23,608 nt of DNA from DUOH01 sp036562625 (GTDB taxonomy: Bacteria > Bacillota > UBA4882 > UBA10575), in contig DATCJV010000081.1 in assembly GCA_036562625.1 (NCBI GenBank), positions 1 through 23,608 on the forward strand. Reading direction: 5' to 3'. This document shows, piece by piece, positions 8,098 through 15,400 of the stretch (position 1 is the stretch's first letter; the number at the start of each line of letters is the position of its first letter). A program made the translations under genes and the position numbers. The notes under the pieces were generated by a model that was not told the DNA's origin, did no database searches, and saw only the letters and a list, made by a program, of their open reading frames with translations.

Positions 8098-8289
8098 ATG
8101 GCTGCAAAAAGCGGAGGGAATATCGGTAAATACTTTCGGAGCGTAATTGCTGAACTAAAGAAAGTATCCTGGCCCAACCGTCGTGAAACAACGACCTATA
8201 CCATTGTGGTGATTGTTACTGTTTTAGTGCTGGGGTTGCTTATTGGGATATTCGACTTTATCCTTAGCTTCTTATCTGCGAAACTATGA
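8098..8289 (+). CDS. secE: Preprotein translocase subunit SecE
   Basis: A 63-residue single-span SecE that stabilises SecY in the Sec translocon. The cytoplasmic signature ELKKVSWPNRRE (19-30) precedes one transmembrane helix at about 34-58. This is the short Gram-positive form; E. coli SecE has three helices. ATG 8098 follows AGGTGGG (8085-8091) by 6 nt. It lies between rpmG (13 nt upstream) and nusG (211 nt downstream), probably on the rpmG transcript. The Sec pathway it serves would also export the neighbouring cellulase, but that is a general role and not evidence of a link. Confidence 0.97.
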   Translation: MAAKSGGNIGKYFRSVIAELKKVSWPNRRETTTYTIVVIVTVLVLGLLIGIFDFILSFLSAKL

Positions 8290-8318
8290 GCGGGTTAAAA
8301 ATGTGCCCCTTGAAAGTA

Positions 8319-8327
8319 TGGTATAAT
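8319..8327 (+). promoter_or_regulatory. Extended -10 promoter upstream of nusG
   Basis: TG at 8319-8320, one base, then a perfect TATAAT at 8322-8327 make a full extended -10 element (TGnTATAAT). I see no good -35 at 16-19 bp. Transcription would begin near 8334, giving nusG its own start and a leader of about 165 nt. Confidence 0.5.
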
Positions 8328-8346
8328 GTTTTGATGCAGTGTTATA

Positions 8347-8395
8347 ATAACCCGGATTAAAGATTTTTAACCTACGGTATACTGCGATGGGTTAT
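8347..8395 (+). promoter_or_regulatory. Inverted repeat in the nusG leader
   Basis: ATAACCC (8347-8353) is the exact complement of GGGTTAT (8389-8395). Inside the loop a second stem pairs GG-TTAAA (8354-8361, one bulged A) with TTTAACC (8366-8372). No T-tract follows, so it is not an ordinary terminator. Function unknown. Confidence 0.35.
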
Positions 8396-8500
8396 CACTA
8401 TGGATTTATGTTTTGCACATAAGTGTACTTTTCTGGATATACCCTATGTTTAAAGCAAGGGGCGGGTGCGAACGTTTGTGTATTGACGGGTGGGATATTC

Positions 8501-9025
8501 ATGGAAAAAGCCTGGTACGTTATTCATACGTATTCTGGTTATGAAAACAAGGTTAAGGCGAATTTGGAAAAAAGAGTCGCTTCCATGGCCATGGAAGATA
8601 AGATCTTCCGTGTTTTAGTGCCCATGGAAGAGGAGTATGAGTATAAAGATGGTAAACGTAAACTCACCAAGAAGAAGATATACCCGGGCTATGTCATAGT
8701 GGAAATGATTATGTCTGATGATTCCTGGTATGTAGTGCGGAATACCCCTGGAGTCACCGGCTTCGTTGGTTCGGGTGCTAAACCCCTTGCTTTACAGGAG
8801 AAAGAGATTAATCTCATTCTCCAACAGATGGGCATGGACGAACCCCGTCCACGGATTGACTTTGAAGCGGGGGAACCGGTGCGGGTAATCCGTGGTCCCT
8901 TTGAAAATTTCTCCGGAATTATCGAAGAGATTAACCCGGAAAAAGGAAAGCTTAAGGTGTTGGTTTCCATGTTTGGCCGGGAGACCCCGGTTGAATTGGA
9001 TTATAATCAAGTAGAAAAGATCTAA
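8501..9025 (+). CDS. nusG: Transcription termination/antitermination factor NusG
   Basis: A 174-residue NusG that binds the RNA polymerase clamp and modulates pausing, termination and coupling to the ribosome. The start is placed at ATG 8501 (MEKAWYVIHTYSGYENKV), the canonical N-terminus, behind the modest GGGTGGG (8488-8494). The same frame opens further upstream at 8423, but those 26 residues (MYFSGYTLCLKQ...) match nothing in the family. The NGN domain covers about 1-105 (YPGYVIVEM, VRNTPGVTGFVG) and the KOW domain about 120-174 (GEPVRVIRGPFENFSGIIEE). It lies between secE and rplK as is almost universal, with 141 nt to rplK. Its targets RpoB and RpoC are encoded in the same window. Confidence 0.97.
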   Translation: MEKAWYVIHTYSGYENKVKANLEKRVASMAMEDKIFRVLVPMEEEYEYKDGKRKLTKKKIYPGYVIVEMIMSDDSWYVVRNTPGVTGFVGSGAKPLALQEKEINLILQQMGMDEPRPRIDFEAGEPVRVIRGPFENFSGIIEEINPEKGKLKVLVSMFGRETPVELDYNQVEKI

Positions 9026-9063
9026 TGTGCCGAATTGCACATCTATTAATTAATTATATTATA

Positions 9064-9137
9064 GTGGCTAGTGGCGAAATGCCGCTCCATGGTCTTATTT
9101 AGCTGGTTAGTGGGAGGGTTAGTTAACCCGCTACCAC
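9064..9137 (+). promoter_or_regulatory. rplK-rplA leader resembling the 23S rRNA L1-binding site
   Basis: GGCGAAATGCC at 9073-9083 resembles the E. coli 23S rRNA L1-site strand CUUGAAAUACC (shared core GAAAU-R-CC). GGTTAGTGGGAG at 9105-9116 resembles the partner strand GGAUAGGUGGGAG. The strands can pair through 9082-9086/9109-9113, and an outer helix 9064-9067, 9069-9071/9131-9137 closes the element 12 nt before the rplK Shine-Dalgarno. It is known that L1 represses the L11-L1 operon by binding an rRNA-like mRNA site. The strand order here is permuted relative to rRNA. The rRNA comparison is from memory. Confidence 0.5.
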
Positions 9138-9166
9138 CACATAATATCTAAGGAGGTGTCAGGGCA

Positions 9167-9589
9167 ATGGCCAAAAAAGTATCGGGCTACATCAAACTTC
9201 AAATTCCTGCAGGTAAAGCGACTCCTGCTCCGCCCGTCGGTCCCGCCCTCGGACAACATGGCGTCAATATTATGGAGTTTTGTAAGAGTTTCAATGAAAG
9301 AACCTCCGGTCAAGCCGGAATGATTATTCCGGTTGTGATTACTGTCTATGAAGACCGTTCTTTTTCTTTCATTACCAAAACTCCGCCTGTTCCAGTGCTG
9401 CTGAAGAAAGCCATTAATCTGGAAAAAGGTTCAGGTGTACCGAATCGGGAAAAGGTTGGAAAGATTAGTAAGGATAAAGTCAGGGAGATTGCCGAACTGA
9501 AAATGCCCGACCTCAATGCCGCCAGTATTGAAGCTGCCATGCTCATGGTGGAAGGAACCGCCCGCAGTATGGGTATTGTAGTTGAGTAA
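9167..9589 (+). CDS. rplK: Large ribosomal subunit protein uL11
   Basis: A 140-residue uL11 at the base of the GTPase-associated stalk, where it binds 23S rRNA helices 43/44 and touches EF-G and EF-Tu. ATG 9167 lies behind AAGGAGGTG (from 9149). The N-terminal domain carries the proline-rich PAPPVGPALGQHGVNI (20-35), the region that meets thiostrepton in sensitive bacteria. The C-terminal domain ends MLMVEGTARSMGIVVE. Length is normal. The gene is separated from rplA by an unusually long 203-nt gap. The upstream leader suggests control by L1, the product of the next gene. Confidence 0.98.
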   Translation: MAKKVSGYIKLQIPAGKATPAPPVGPALGQHGVNIMEFCKSFNERTSGQAGMIIPVVITVYEDRSFSFITKTPPVPVLLKKAINLEKGSGVPNREKVGKISKDKVREIAELKMPDLNAASIEAAMLMVEGTARSMGIVVE

Positions 9590-9792
9590 AGAGGAGACGG
9601 CTTTGTTTCGGTGGGAGGATGTTTCTTACGCATAGCGTGCATAGACTCCATACGTTGCGTGGATATAGTTGATGGTGCATATTGCAGATAACGTATATTT
9701 AACATCAATATTTACGCGAGTAAGGAAAATAAAAGAAGTGTCTATGAGCGCTGTCATCCGCTAAAACCACATTTTGTGAGGAGGAAGGAAAA

Positions 9793-10500
9793 ATGCCAAA
9801 ACATGGCAAGAAATATTTGGAGATGTCCAAAGCCATTGATCGACAGAAATTGTATGATCCGCAAGAAGCCTTGGCGCTCCTCAAAGAGATTGTGAAGGGA
9901 AATTTTGATCAAACCGTAGAGGTCGCTGTGCGCCTGGGCGTAGATCCCCGGCATGCCGACCAACAAGTGCGGGGCGCAGTGGTTCTACCGCACGGTACTG
10001 GACGAACCGTACGTGTATTGGTCTTTGCCAAGGGCGACAAAGCAAAAGAGGCTCAAGAGGCCGGTGCTGACCGGGTAGGAGCTGAAGAAGTGGTTGAAGA
10101 AATTCAAAAAGGCTGGCTCGATTTTGACGTCGCCGTGGCCACTCCTGACATGATGGGTACTGTAGGGAAACTCGGAAAGATCCTCGGGCCTAAAGGTTTG
10201 ATGCCCAATCCTAAGACAGGTACGGTCACCTTTGACGTAGGCAAAGCCGTACGGGAGATTAAAGCCGGTAAAGTTGAGTATAGAGTGGATAAGACCAGCA
10301 TTATTCATGTGCCGGTTGGGAAAATTTCTTTTCCTGTAGAGAATCTGGTGGAAAACTTTAAGACGCTAATGAGCGCAATTGTTAAGGCTAAGCCGTCTGG
10401 AGCGAAGGGGACCTATATCAAGAGCATCACCCTTTCCTCCACCTTCAGCCCAGGGATTAAGATCTCCCCGCAAGCGGCTACCCAAAGCACGGGTGGGTGA
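9793..10500 (+). CDS. rplA: Large ribosomal subunit protein uL1
   Basis: A 235-residue uL1 forming the mobile L1 stalk that handles E-site tRNA, and a translational repressor of its own operon in bacteria studied. ATG 9793 follows GAGGAGG (9778-9784) by 8 nt. It begins MPKHGKKYLEMSKAID and carries GPKGLMPNPKTGTVT in the middle, the classic L1 signature. The C-terminal KPSGAKGTYIKSITLSSTF is also typical. Normal length and intact. A small GC-rich hairpin without a T-tract overlaps its stop codon (about 10492-10519), before the rplJ leader. Confidence 0.98.
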   Translation: MPKHGKKYLEMSKAIDRQKLYDPQEALALLKEIVKGNFDQTVEVAVRLGVDPRHADQQVRGAVVLPHGTGRTVRVLVFAKGDKAKEAQEAGADRVGAEEVVEEIQKGWLDFDVAVATPDMMGTVGKLGKILGPKGLMPNPKTGTVTFDVGKAVREIKAGKVEYRVDKTSIIHVPVGKISFPVENLVENFKTLMSAIVKAKPSGAKGTYIKSITLSSTFSPGIKISPQAATQSTGG

Positions 10501-10579
10501 GGGGATCGCGAAACCCCACCGAAAGGTTTGCACAACTGAATCCATCTTCTGAAGCCCGCAATTAGTGCGTGCTTAGCTC

Positions 10580-10650
10580 TTGCCATAGACAGCAGGTTCA
10601 CTATTAGATAGTGAATAATGGTCAAAAGCGACCGCCTGCCGAGGCTGGGT
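10580..10650 (+). ncRNA. Ribosomal protein L10 leader (L10-L7/L12 autoregulatory site)
   Basis: CATAGACAGCAGG (10584-10596) and CCTGCCGAGG (10635-10644) are the hallmark strands of the L10 leader, pairing through GCAGG/CCTGC. Between them is an 8-bp hairpin, 10597-10604/10608-10615, with a TAG loop. The element precedes rplJ-rplL, its known genetic position. In Gram-positive bacteria, excess L10(L12)4 bound here favours the downstream terminator. Boundaries are approximate. Confidence 0.85.
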
Positions 10651-10684
10651 GTCGCGTAGATATTACGCTTAAACCGTTAACTGG

Positions 10685-10726
10685 AACGGACCCTAACCTC
10701 ATGTTTATGGGTCTGTTCTTTCTTTA
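10685..10726 (+). terminator. L10-leader attenuator terminator
   Basis: A 9-bp stem, 10685-10693/10709-10717 with one G-U pair, is followed by a T-rich tract (10716-10726). Its left arm can instead pair with CCGTT at 10674-10678 (with 10685-10689), a plausible antiterminator. The arrangement fits attenuation of rplJL by L10(L12)4. The remaining 148 nt to rplJ include a further AT-rich stem (10762-10769/10786-10793). Confidence 0.7.
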
Positions 10727-10874
10727 TTATCTTGCACGTCCGGATGCTTCTCCCTGTAAGTTAAGAAAATTTTCCGGGGGATGATTTTTCTTACAAAATA
10801 CTTTTTCTGGAGAAAACTTGTCTTAAGCGAAGAAGCGCAGGATTGTGCTGATGCAAAAAATGGGAGGTGATAAA

Positions 10875-11399
10875 ATGGCAAGACCGGAAAAAGAGGCTGC
10901 AGTAGCGGAACTACAGAATAAGCTATCCAGTTCCCAATCGGTAATCCTTGCCGATTACCGTGGTCTAAATGTACAGGAAGTAACGGAACTCCGTAAAAAA
11001 CTCCGGGAAGTAGGAGTAGAGTTCAAGGTCGCCAAGAATACCTTAACAAAACTGGCAGCAAAGAACGCCGCCATCGAGGGGTTGGATGATCTGCTGGAAG
11101 GACCAACCGCTTTGGCCTTTGGGTACGATGATCCGGTAGCTCCCGCCAAAGTGCTTGCGGAATTCGCTAAAGATCATCAGAACCTGGAATTAAAAGGTGG
11201 TTTGCTTGAAGGAAAGGTTATCGACTTAAATATGGTGAATTCTTTGGCGAAACTTCCGTCCAAAGAGGCTCTGCTTACTCAGGTTGCCGGCCTCTTACAG
11301 GCTCCGATCAGGAATTTGGTCAATGTCCTTTCCGCTCCGCTCCGCAATACAGTCTATGTATTGGAGGCTGTCAGGAAGAAACAAAGTGGAGAGGCATAA
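10875..11399 (+). CDS. rplJ: Large ribosomal subunit protein uL10
   Basis: A 174-residue uL10, the stalk protein that anchors L7/L12 dimers to the ribosome and, in complex with them, represses its own operon. Start at ATG 10875 (MARPEKEAAVAELQNKL) behind GGGAGGTGA (10862-10870). An in-frame ATG 30 nt upstream (10845) lacks a ribosome binding site and would add residues foreign to the family. The N-terminal rRNA-binding domain includes ILADYRGLNVQEVTELRKKL and VAKNTLTKLA; the C-terminal helix that binds L7/L12 covers roughly 140-174. It is followed by rplL after 83 nt. Confidence 0.97.
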   Translation: MARPEKEAAVAELQNKLSSSQSVILADYRGLNVQEVTELRKKLREVGVEFKVAKNTLTKLAAKNAAIEGLDDLLEGPTALAFGYDDPVAPAKVLAEFAKDHQNLELKGGLLEGKVIDLNMVNSLAKLPSKEALLTQVAGLLQAPIRNLVNVLSAPLRNTVYVLEAVRKKQSGEA

Positions 11400-11482
11400 T
11401 TGCGACCCGAGACTGGTCGCTGGGTCTAGGAGAATGTGGGAGAATAGATTTTATTTAAGTAGATATTAAGGAGGTAAATTAA

Positions 11483-11863
11483 ATGTCTAAAGTACAAGAT
11501 GTTTTGGGAATTGTTAAGGAAATGACGGTTTTGGAATTGAATGAGTTGGTAAAGGCTTTTGAGGAAGAGTTTGGTGTATCCGCAGCTGCTCCTGTGGCAG
11601 TGGCCGCTGCCGCTCCCGGTGCTGCTCCTGCCGCTGCACAGGCTGAAGAGAAGAGCGAATTTGATGTCATTCTGAGTTCCGCCGGGGATAAGAAGATTAA
11701 CGTGATTAAGGTTGTCCGTGAAATTACCGGTTTAGGCTTGAAAGAAGCCAAAGAATTAGTGGATAGCGCGCCGAAGCCGATTAAGGAAGGCGTCGCCAAG
11801 AAAGACGCAGAGGAAATTAAAGCCAAACTGGAAGAGGCCGGCGCTACTGTAGAACTGAAGTAA
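11483..11863 (+). CDS. rplL: Large ribosomal subunit protein bL12 (L7/L12)
   Basis: A 126-residue stalk protein present in several copies per ribosome, which recruits and activates translational GTPases. ATG 11483 follows AAGGAGGT (11468-11475) by 7 nt. The N-terminal dimerisation domain (1-30, MTVLELNELVKAFEEEFGV) is followed by an alanine-rich flexible hinge (about 33-53). The C-terminal factor-binding domain begins KSEFDVILSSAGDKKINVIK and carries GLGLKEAKELVD. Normal length. The intrinsic terminator 28 nt after the stop separates it from rpoB. Confidence 0.98.
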   Translation: MSKVQDVLGIVKEMTVLELNELVKAFEEEFGVSAAAPVAVAAAAPGAAPAAAQAEEKSEFDVILSSAGDKKINVIKVVREITGLGLKEAKELVDSAPKPIKEGVAKKDAEEIKAKLEEAGATVELK

Positions 11864-11890
11864 TTATAAAGGTTAAGCTGATCTCAGGGT

Positions 11891-11920
11891 AAAGAGGAGT
11901 AATTATTACTCCTCTTTTTT
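11891..11920 (+). terminator. Intrinsic terminator after rplL
   Basis: A perfect 12-bp stem, 11891-11902/11906-11917, with a TTA loop and T-tract to 11920. It marks the end of the L11/L10 transcript, so rpoB needs its own promoter or regulated readthrough. Confidence 0.9.
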
Positions 11921-11953
11921 ATAAAATTTCTCGGAAAATCTTTAAAAAAATCC

Positions 11954-11990
11954 TTGACAAGGATATAGTCAAATGATAGCATTATATAAT
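11954..11990 (+). promoter_or_regulatory. Candidate promoter elements for rpoBC
   Basis: A perfect TTGACA (11954-11959) and a perfect TATAAT (11985-11990) are both present but 25 bp apart, too far to act as one promoter. At 17 bp from the TTGACA is TAGCAT (11977-11982, 4 of 6). The TATAAT may instead use a poor -35. A promoter here is likely; its exact form is unclear. Confidence 0.5.
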
Positions 11991-12472
11991 GCTGAAACTT
12001 AAGCTCCCTTTTTATACCCTGTTGAAATTGTTAGACTTCTTACATAGGATTTTCTCTACTGACCAAGGACGATTCTTCAAGAAAATAATTCCTTCGCAAT
12101 CCTTGAGGTATTCAAGGTGTATATAGGCAGAATGATTAATTTGTAGGTGAGTTATAATTAGACACCTTTATATCAGCAAAGTATGTTACGGCCGTAAGCG
12201 AGGGCGCGAATAGTGACGTATTCGTGATACTGGCATTTTCGCGGACGTATTCGCCTAGGCGCGTACTGGTTTTATGCTGGGCCCCGCATAGACGAATGCG
12301 CAATATAATGAGCCAGTGATTGCCCTTGCTTTTCGCTGTTTTTTTCTTTATTCACGTGGGTAACTACGATTACTTTTTACGTATGACCAGGGCACTGTCT
12401 GGGTGCTTACAGCGCCCGTGCATACCAGCGCGTTACAGAGCCTATTAAAAACAAGCGGAAGAGGTGAGGAAT
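11991..12472 (+). promoter_or_regulatory. About 480-nt leader region upstream of rpoB
   Basis: No gene is visible on either strand. It holds an inverted repeat AAGGTGT/ACACCTT (12114-12120/12162-12168), a second TATAAT (12153-12158) without a clear -35, palindromes TTACGGCCGTAA (12186-12197) and CGCCTAGGCG (12252-12261), and a 10-bp direct repeat GACGTATTCG (12215-12224, 12244-12253). CGAATA at 12207-12212 can pair with either repeat copy. A GC-rich island from about 12186 to 12325 contrasts with the AT-rich start. It ends in a terminator-like hairpin listed separately. Confidence 0.45.
12314..12345 (+). terminator. Candidate attenuator hairpin in the rpoB leader
   Basis: A 6-bp stem, 12314-12319/12333-12338 (one G-U), with a 13-nt loop and seven T at 12339-12345. 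The left arm overlaps CCAGT (12313-12317), which can instead pair with ACTGG at 12265-12269. The stem is short, so strength is uncertain. Confidence 0.4.
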
Positions 12473-15400
12473 TTGCCGGGGACCACTGCCAGCACGAGAA
12501 GAGAGAGGGTTAGCTTTGCCAAGACCCAAGAAATTCTGGAAATGCCAAACCTCATTGAGATTCAACAAAAATCATATAAGTGGTTTTTGGATGAAGGCCT
12601 GCGTGAGGTTTTCCGGGACATTTCCCCGATTCAAGATTTTACGGGCAATCTGGTTCTTGAGTTTATCGATTATACTTTGGGCGAACCTAAATATGAGGTT
12701 GATGAGTGTAAAGAACGGGATGCCAATTATGCCGCGCCTTTACGTGTAAAAGTCAGATTAATTAACAAAGAAACCGGTGAGGTAAAAGAACAGGAGGTCT
12801 TTATGGGAGATTTTCCCTTAATGACCGAGAAAGGCACCTTCATCATAAACGGAGCGGAAAGAGTGATCGTCAGTCAGTTGGTACGCTCCCCGGGTGTCTA
12901 CTTTGGAAAGACCATGGACAGCAGTGGGAAGGCGCTCTACTCAGCCAGTATTATCCCTAATCGCGGAGCTTGGCTTGAATTTGAGTTTGACCTGAATAAT
13001 GCCTTATACGTTCGGATTGACCGGACCAGAAAGCTTCCGGTTACCGTCATCTTGAAAGCCGTCGGCCTTGGTAATAATGTGCAACTCATGGAGAAATTCG
13101 ACAATCACGAAGCAATCCAGGCTACGCTCGAACGGGACAATACGCAGAATCAAGAAGAGGCGCTGATTGAAATCTATAAACGGCTGCGCCCGGGAGAACC
13201 GCCTACTGTGGATAGCGCCCGCTCGCTCTTTGAAACCTTGTTTTTTGACCCGAAAAGATATGATCTTGCTGCTGTGGGACGTTATAAAATCAATAAAAAA
13301 CTTAATTTAAATTTACCGCCTAAAACCATTCCCGCCCATATCGATGAAGACGGGCGAGAGGTGCCCGCGGTGGAAGCTGTTAAAACCCTCACTGTTGAAG
13401 ATATAGAAGCGGTTGTCCGCTATCTTCTCGGGCTATTGGAGGGTAAGGGAGAAGTAGACGACATCGATCATTTAGGAAATAGAAGATTGAAGAGCGTCGG
13501 TGAACTGCTTCAGAATCAAATCAGAATCGGACTTTCCCGGATGGAGAGAGTTGTCCGGGAGCGTATGACCATCCAGGACATGGATGCCATCACTCCACAG
13601 GCTTTGATAAACATTCGGCCGGTGGTAGCGGCGATCAAAGAATTCTTTGGTTCCAGCCAGTTATCGCAGTTTATGGATCAGAACAACCCACTGGCGGAGT
13701 TGACCCATAAACGGCGTTTGTCCGCCTTGGGTCCAGGGGGGCTGTCCAGAGAACGGGCGGGCTTTGAAGTGCGCGACGTGCATCATTCGCACTATGGACG
13801 GATGTGCCCAATTGAGACTCCCGAAGGGCCAAATATTGGACTGATTGGCTCATTGACCACCTATGCGCGGGTTAATGAGTACGGTTTCATCGAAACCCCT
13901 TATCGTAAGGTGATTAAAGGAAAGGTGACCGATGAAATCCTGTATTTGACAGCGGATGAAGAGGATAAATACATCATTGCCCAGGCCAATGAGGCTTTTG
14001 ACCCGGAAACCCGTCAATTTATCAATAGTAAGGTTTCTGTCCGGTTTAAAGAAGCCATTTTGGTGGTTCCTGCCGAGGAAGTTGATTTAATGGATGTCTC
14101 CCCGAAGCAGTTGGTCAGTATAGCTACTGCGCTCATTCCTTTTTTGGAGAATGATGACGCCAACCGGGCTTTAATGGGATCGAACATGCAACGGCAGGCT
14201 GTTCCGCTGCTGAAGACTGAGGCCCCTTATGTGGGAACGGGTATGGAATATAAGGCGGCTCTGGATTCCGGCGTGGTGGAATTGGCTAAAGCGCCTGGTG
14301 TCATTGAACGGGTCAGCGCCGATCAAATCGTTGTCCGGAGAGACGACGGAAAAATTGATGTGCATAAGCTACACAAGTTTAAACGCTCCAATCAGGGAAC
14401 TTGTATTAATCAGCGCCCCATCGTGCGAGTCGGGCAAAGGGTGGAAGCAGGGCAGGTCATTGCCGACGGTCCTTCCACTGAACAAGGAGAACTGGCTTTA
14501 GGACGCAATGTCTTGGTCGCCTTCATGACTTGGGAAGGTTATAATTACGAGGATGCCATTTTAATCAGTGAAAAGTTAGTCACTGATGACGTTTTCACTT
14601 CTATTCATATTGAAGAGTATGAGTGTGAAGCGCGTGATACAAAACTGGGACCCGAGGAGATCACCAGAGATATTCCGAATATTTCCGAAGGCTCTTTGGA
14701 CGACTTGGATCAAAACGGCATCATTAGGGTTGGCGCCGAGGTGCGTCCGGGAGATATTTTAGTAGGGAAGGTTACCCCGAAAGGAGAAACCGAGCTGACA
14801 GCGGAAGAACGTCTATTGCGGGCAATCTTCGGGGAAAAAGCCAGAGAAGTAAGGGATACCTCTTTAAAAGTTCCTCATGGCGAATCCGGAAAGGTTGTGG
14901 ACGTTAAGGTTTTTTCCAGGGAAAACGGAGATGAACTGGCTCCGGGCGTCAACCAGTTGGTCCGGGTTTATGTGGCGCAGAAACGGAAGATTTCGGAAGG
15001 GGATAAGATGGCCGGCCGGCATGGGAATAAGGGTGTTATCTCTAAAATTCTACCTGTAGAGGACATGCCGTTCTTACCGGACGGGACTCCGGTGGAGATT
15101 GTCCTTAATCCTCTAGGTGTTCCTTCCCGGATGAACATTGGCCAGGTTTTGGAGACTCATTTAGGATGGGCGGCGAAAGCTTTAGGCGTGCATGTCGCCA
15201 CCCCGGTCTTTAATGGCGCTACCGAAGAGGACATCACTGCTTTTCTCCGAAAGGCCGGTTTGAGCGAAGACGGTAAAATCACCTTGTATGACGGACGCAC
15301 CGGCGAACCGTTTGACAATCAGATTACTGTGGGTTACATCTATATGCTGAAGTTAGCGCACTTGGTTGATGATAAAATCCATGCCAGATCTACCGGACCT

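Noticed and set aside
9025..9042. Hairpin ATGTGC/GCACAT over the nusG stop as a terminator
   Set aside because: Only 6 bp and followed by mixed AT sequence without a T-run.
9035..9062. Promoter TTGCAC-16-TATTAT before rplK
   Set aside because: The -35 matches only 3 of 6 positions in a very AT-rich stretch; too weak to list.
14171..14501. Open frames overlapping rpoB, rpoC, fusA and the cellulase on the opposite strand or in other frames
   Set aside because: They lie wholly inside well-supported genes, lack ribosome binding sites and resemble no family; shadows of codon bias.
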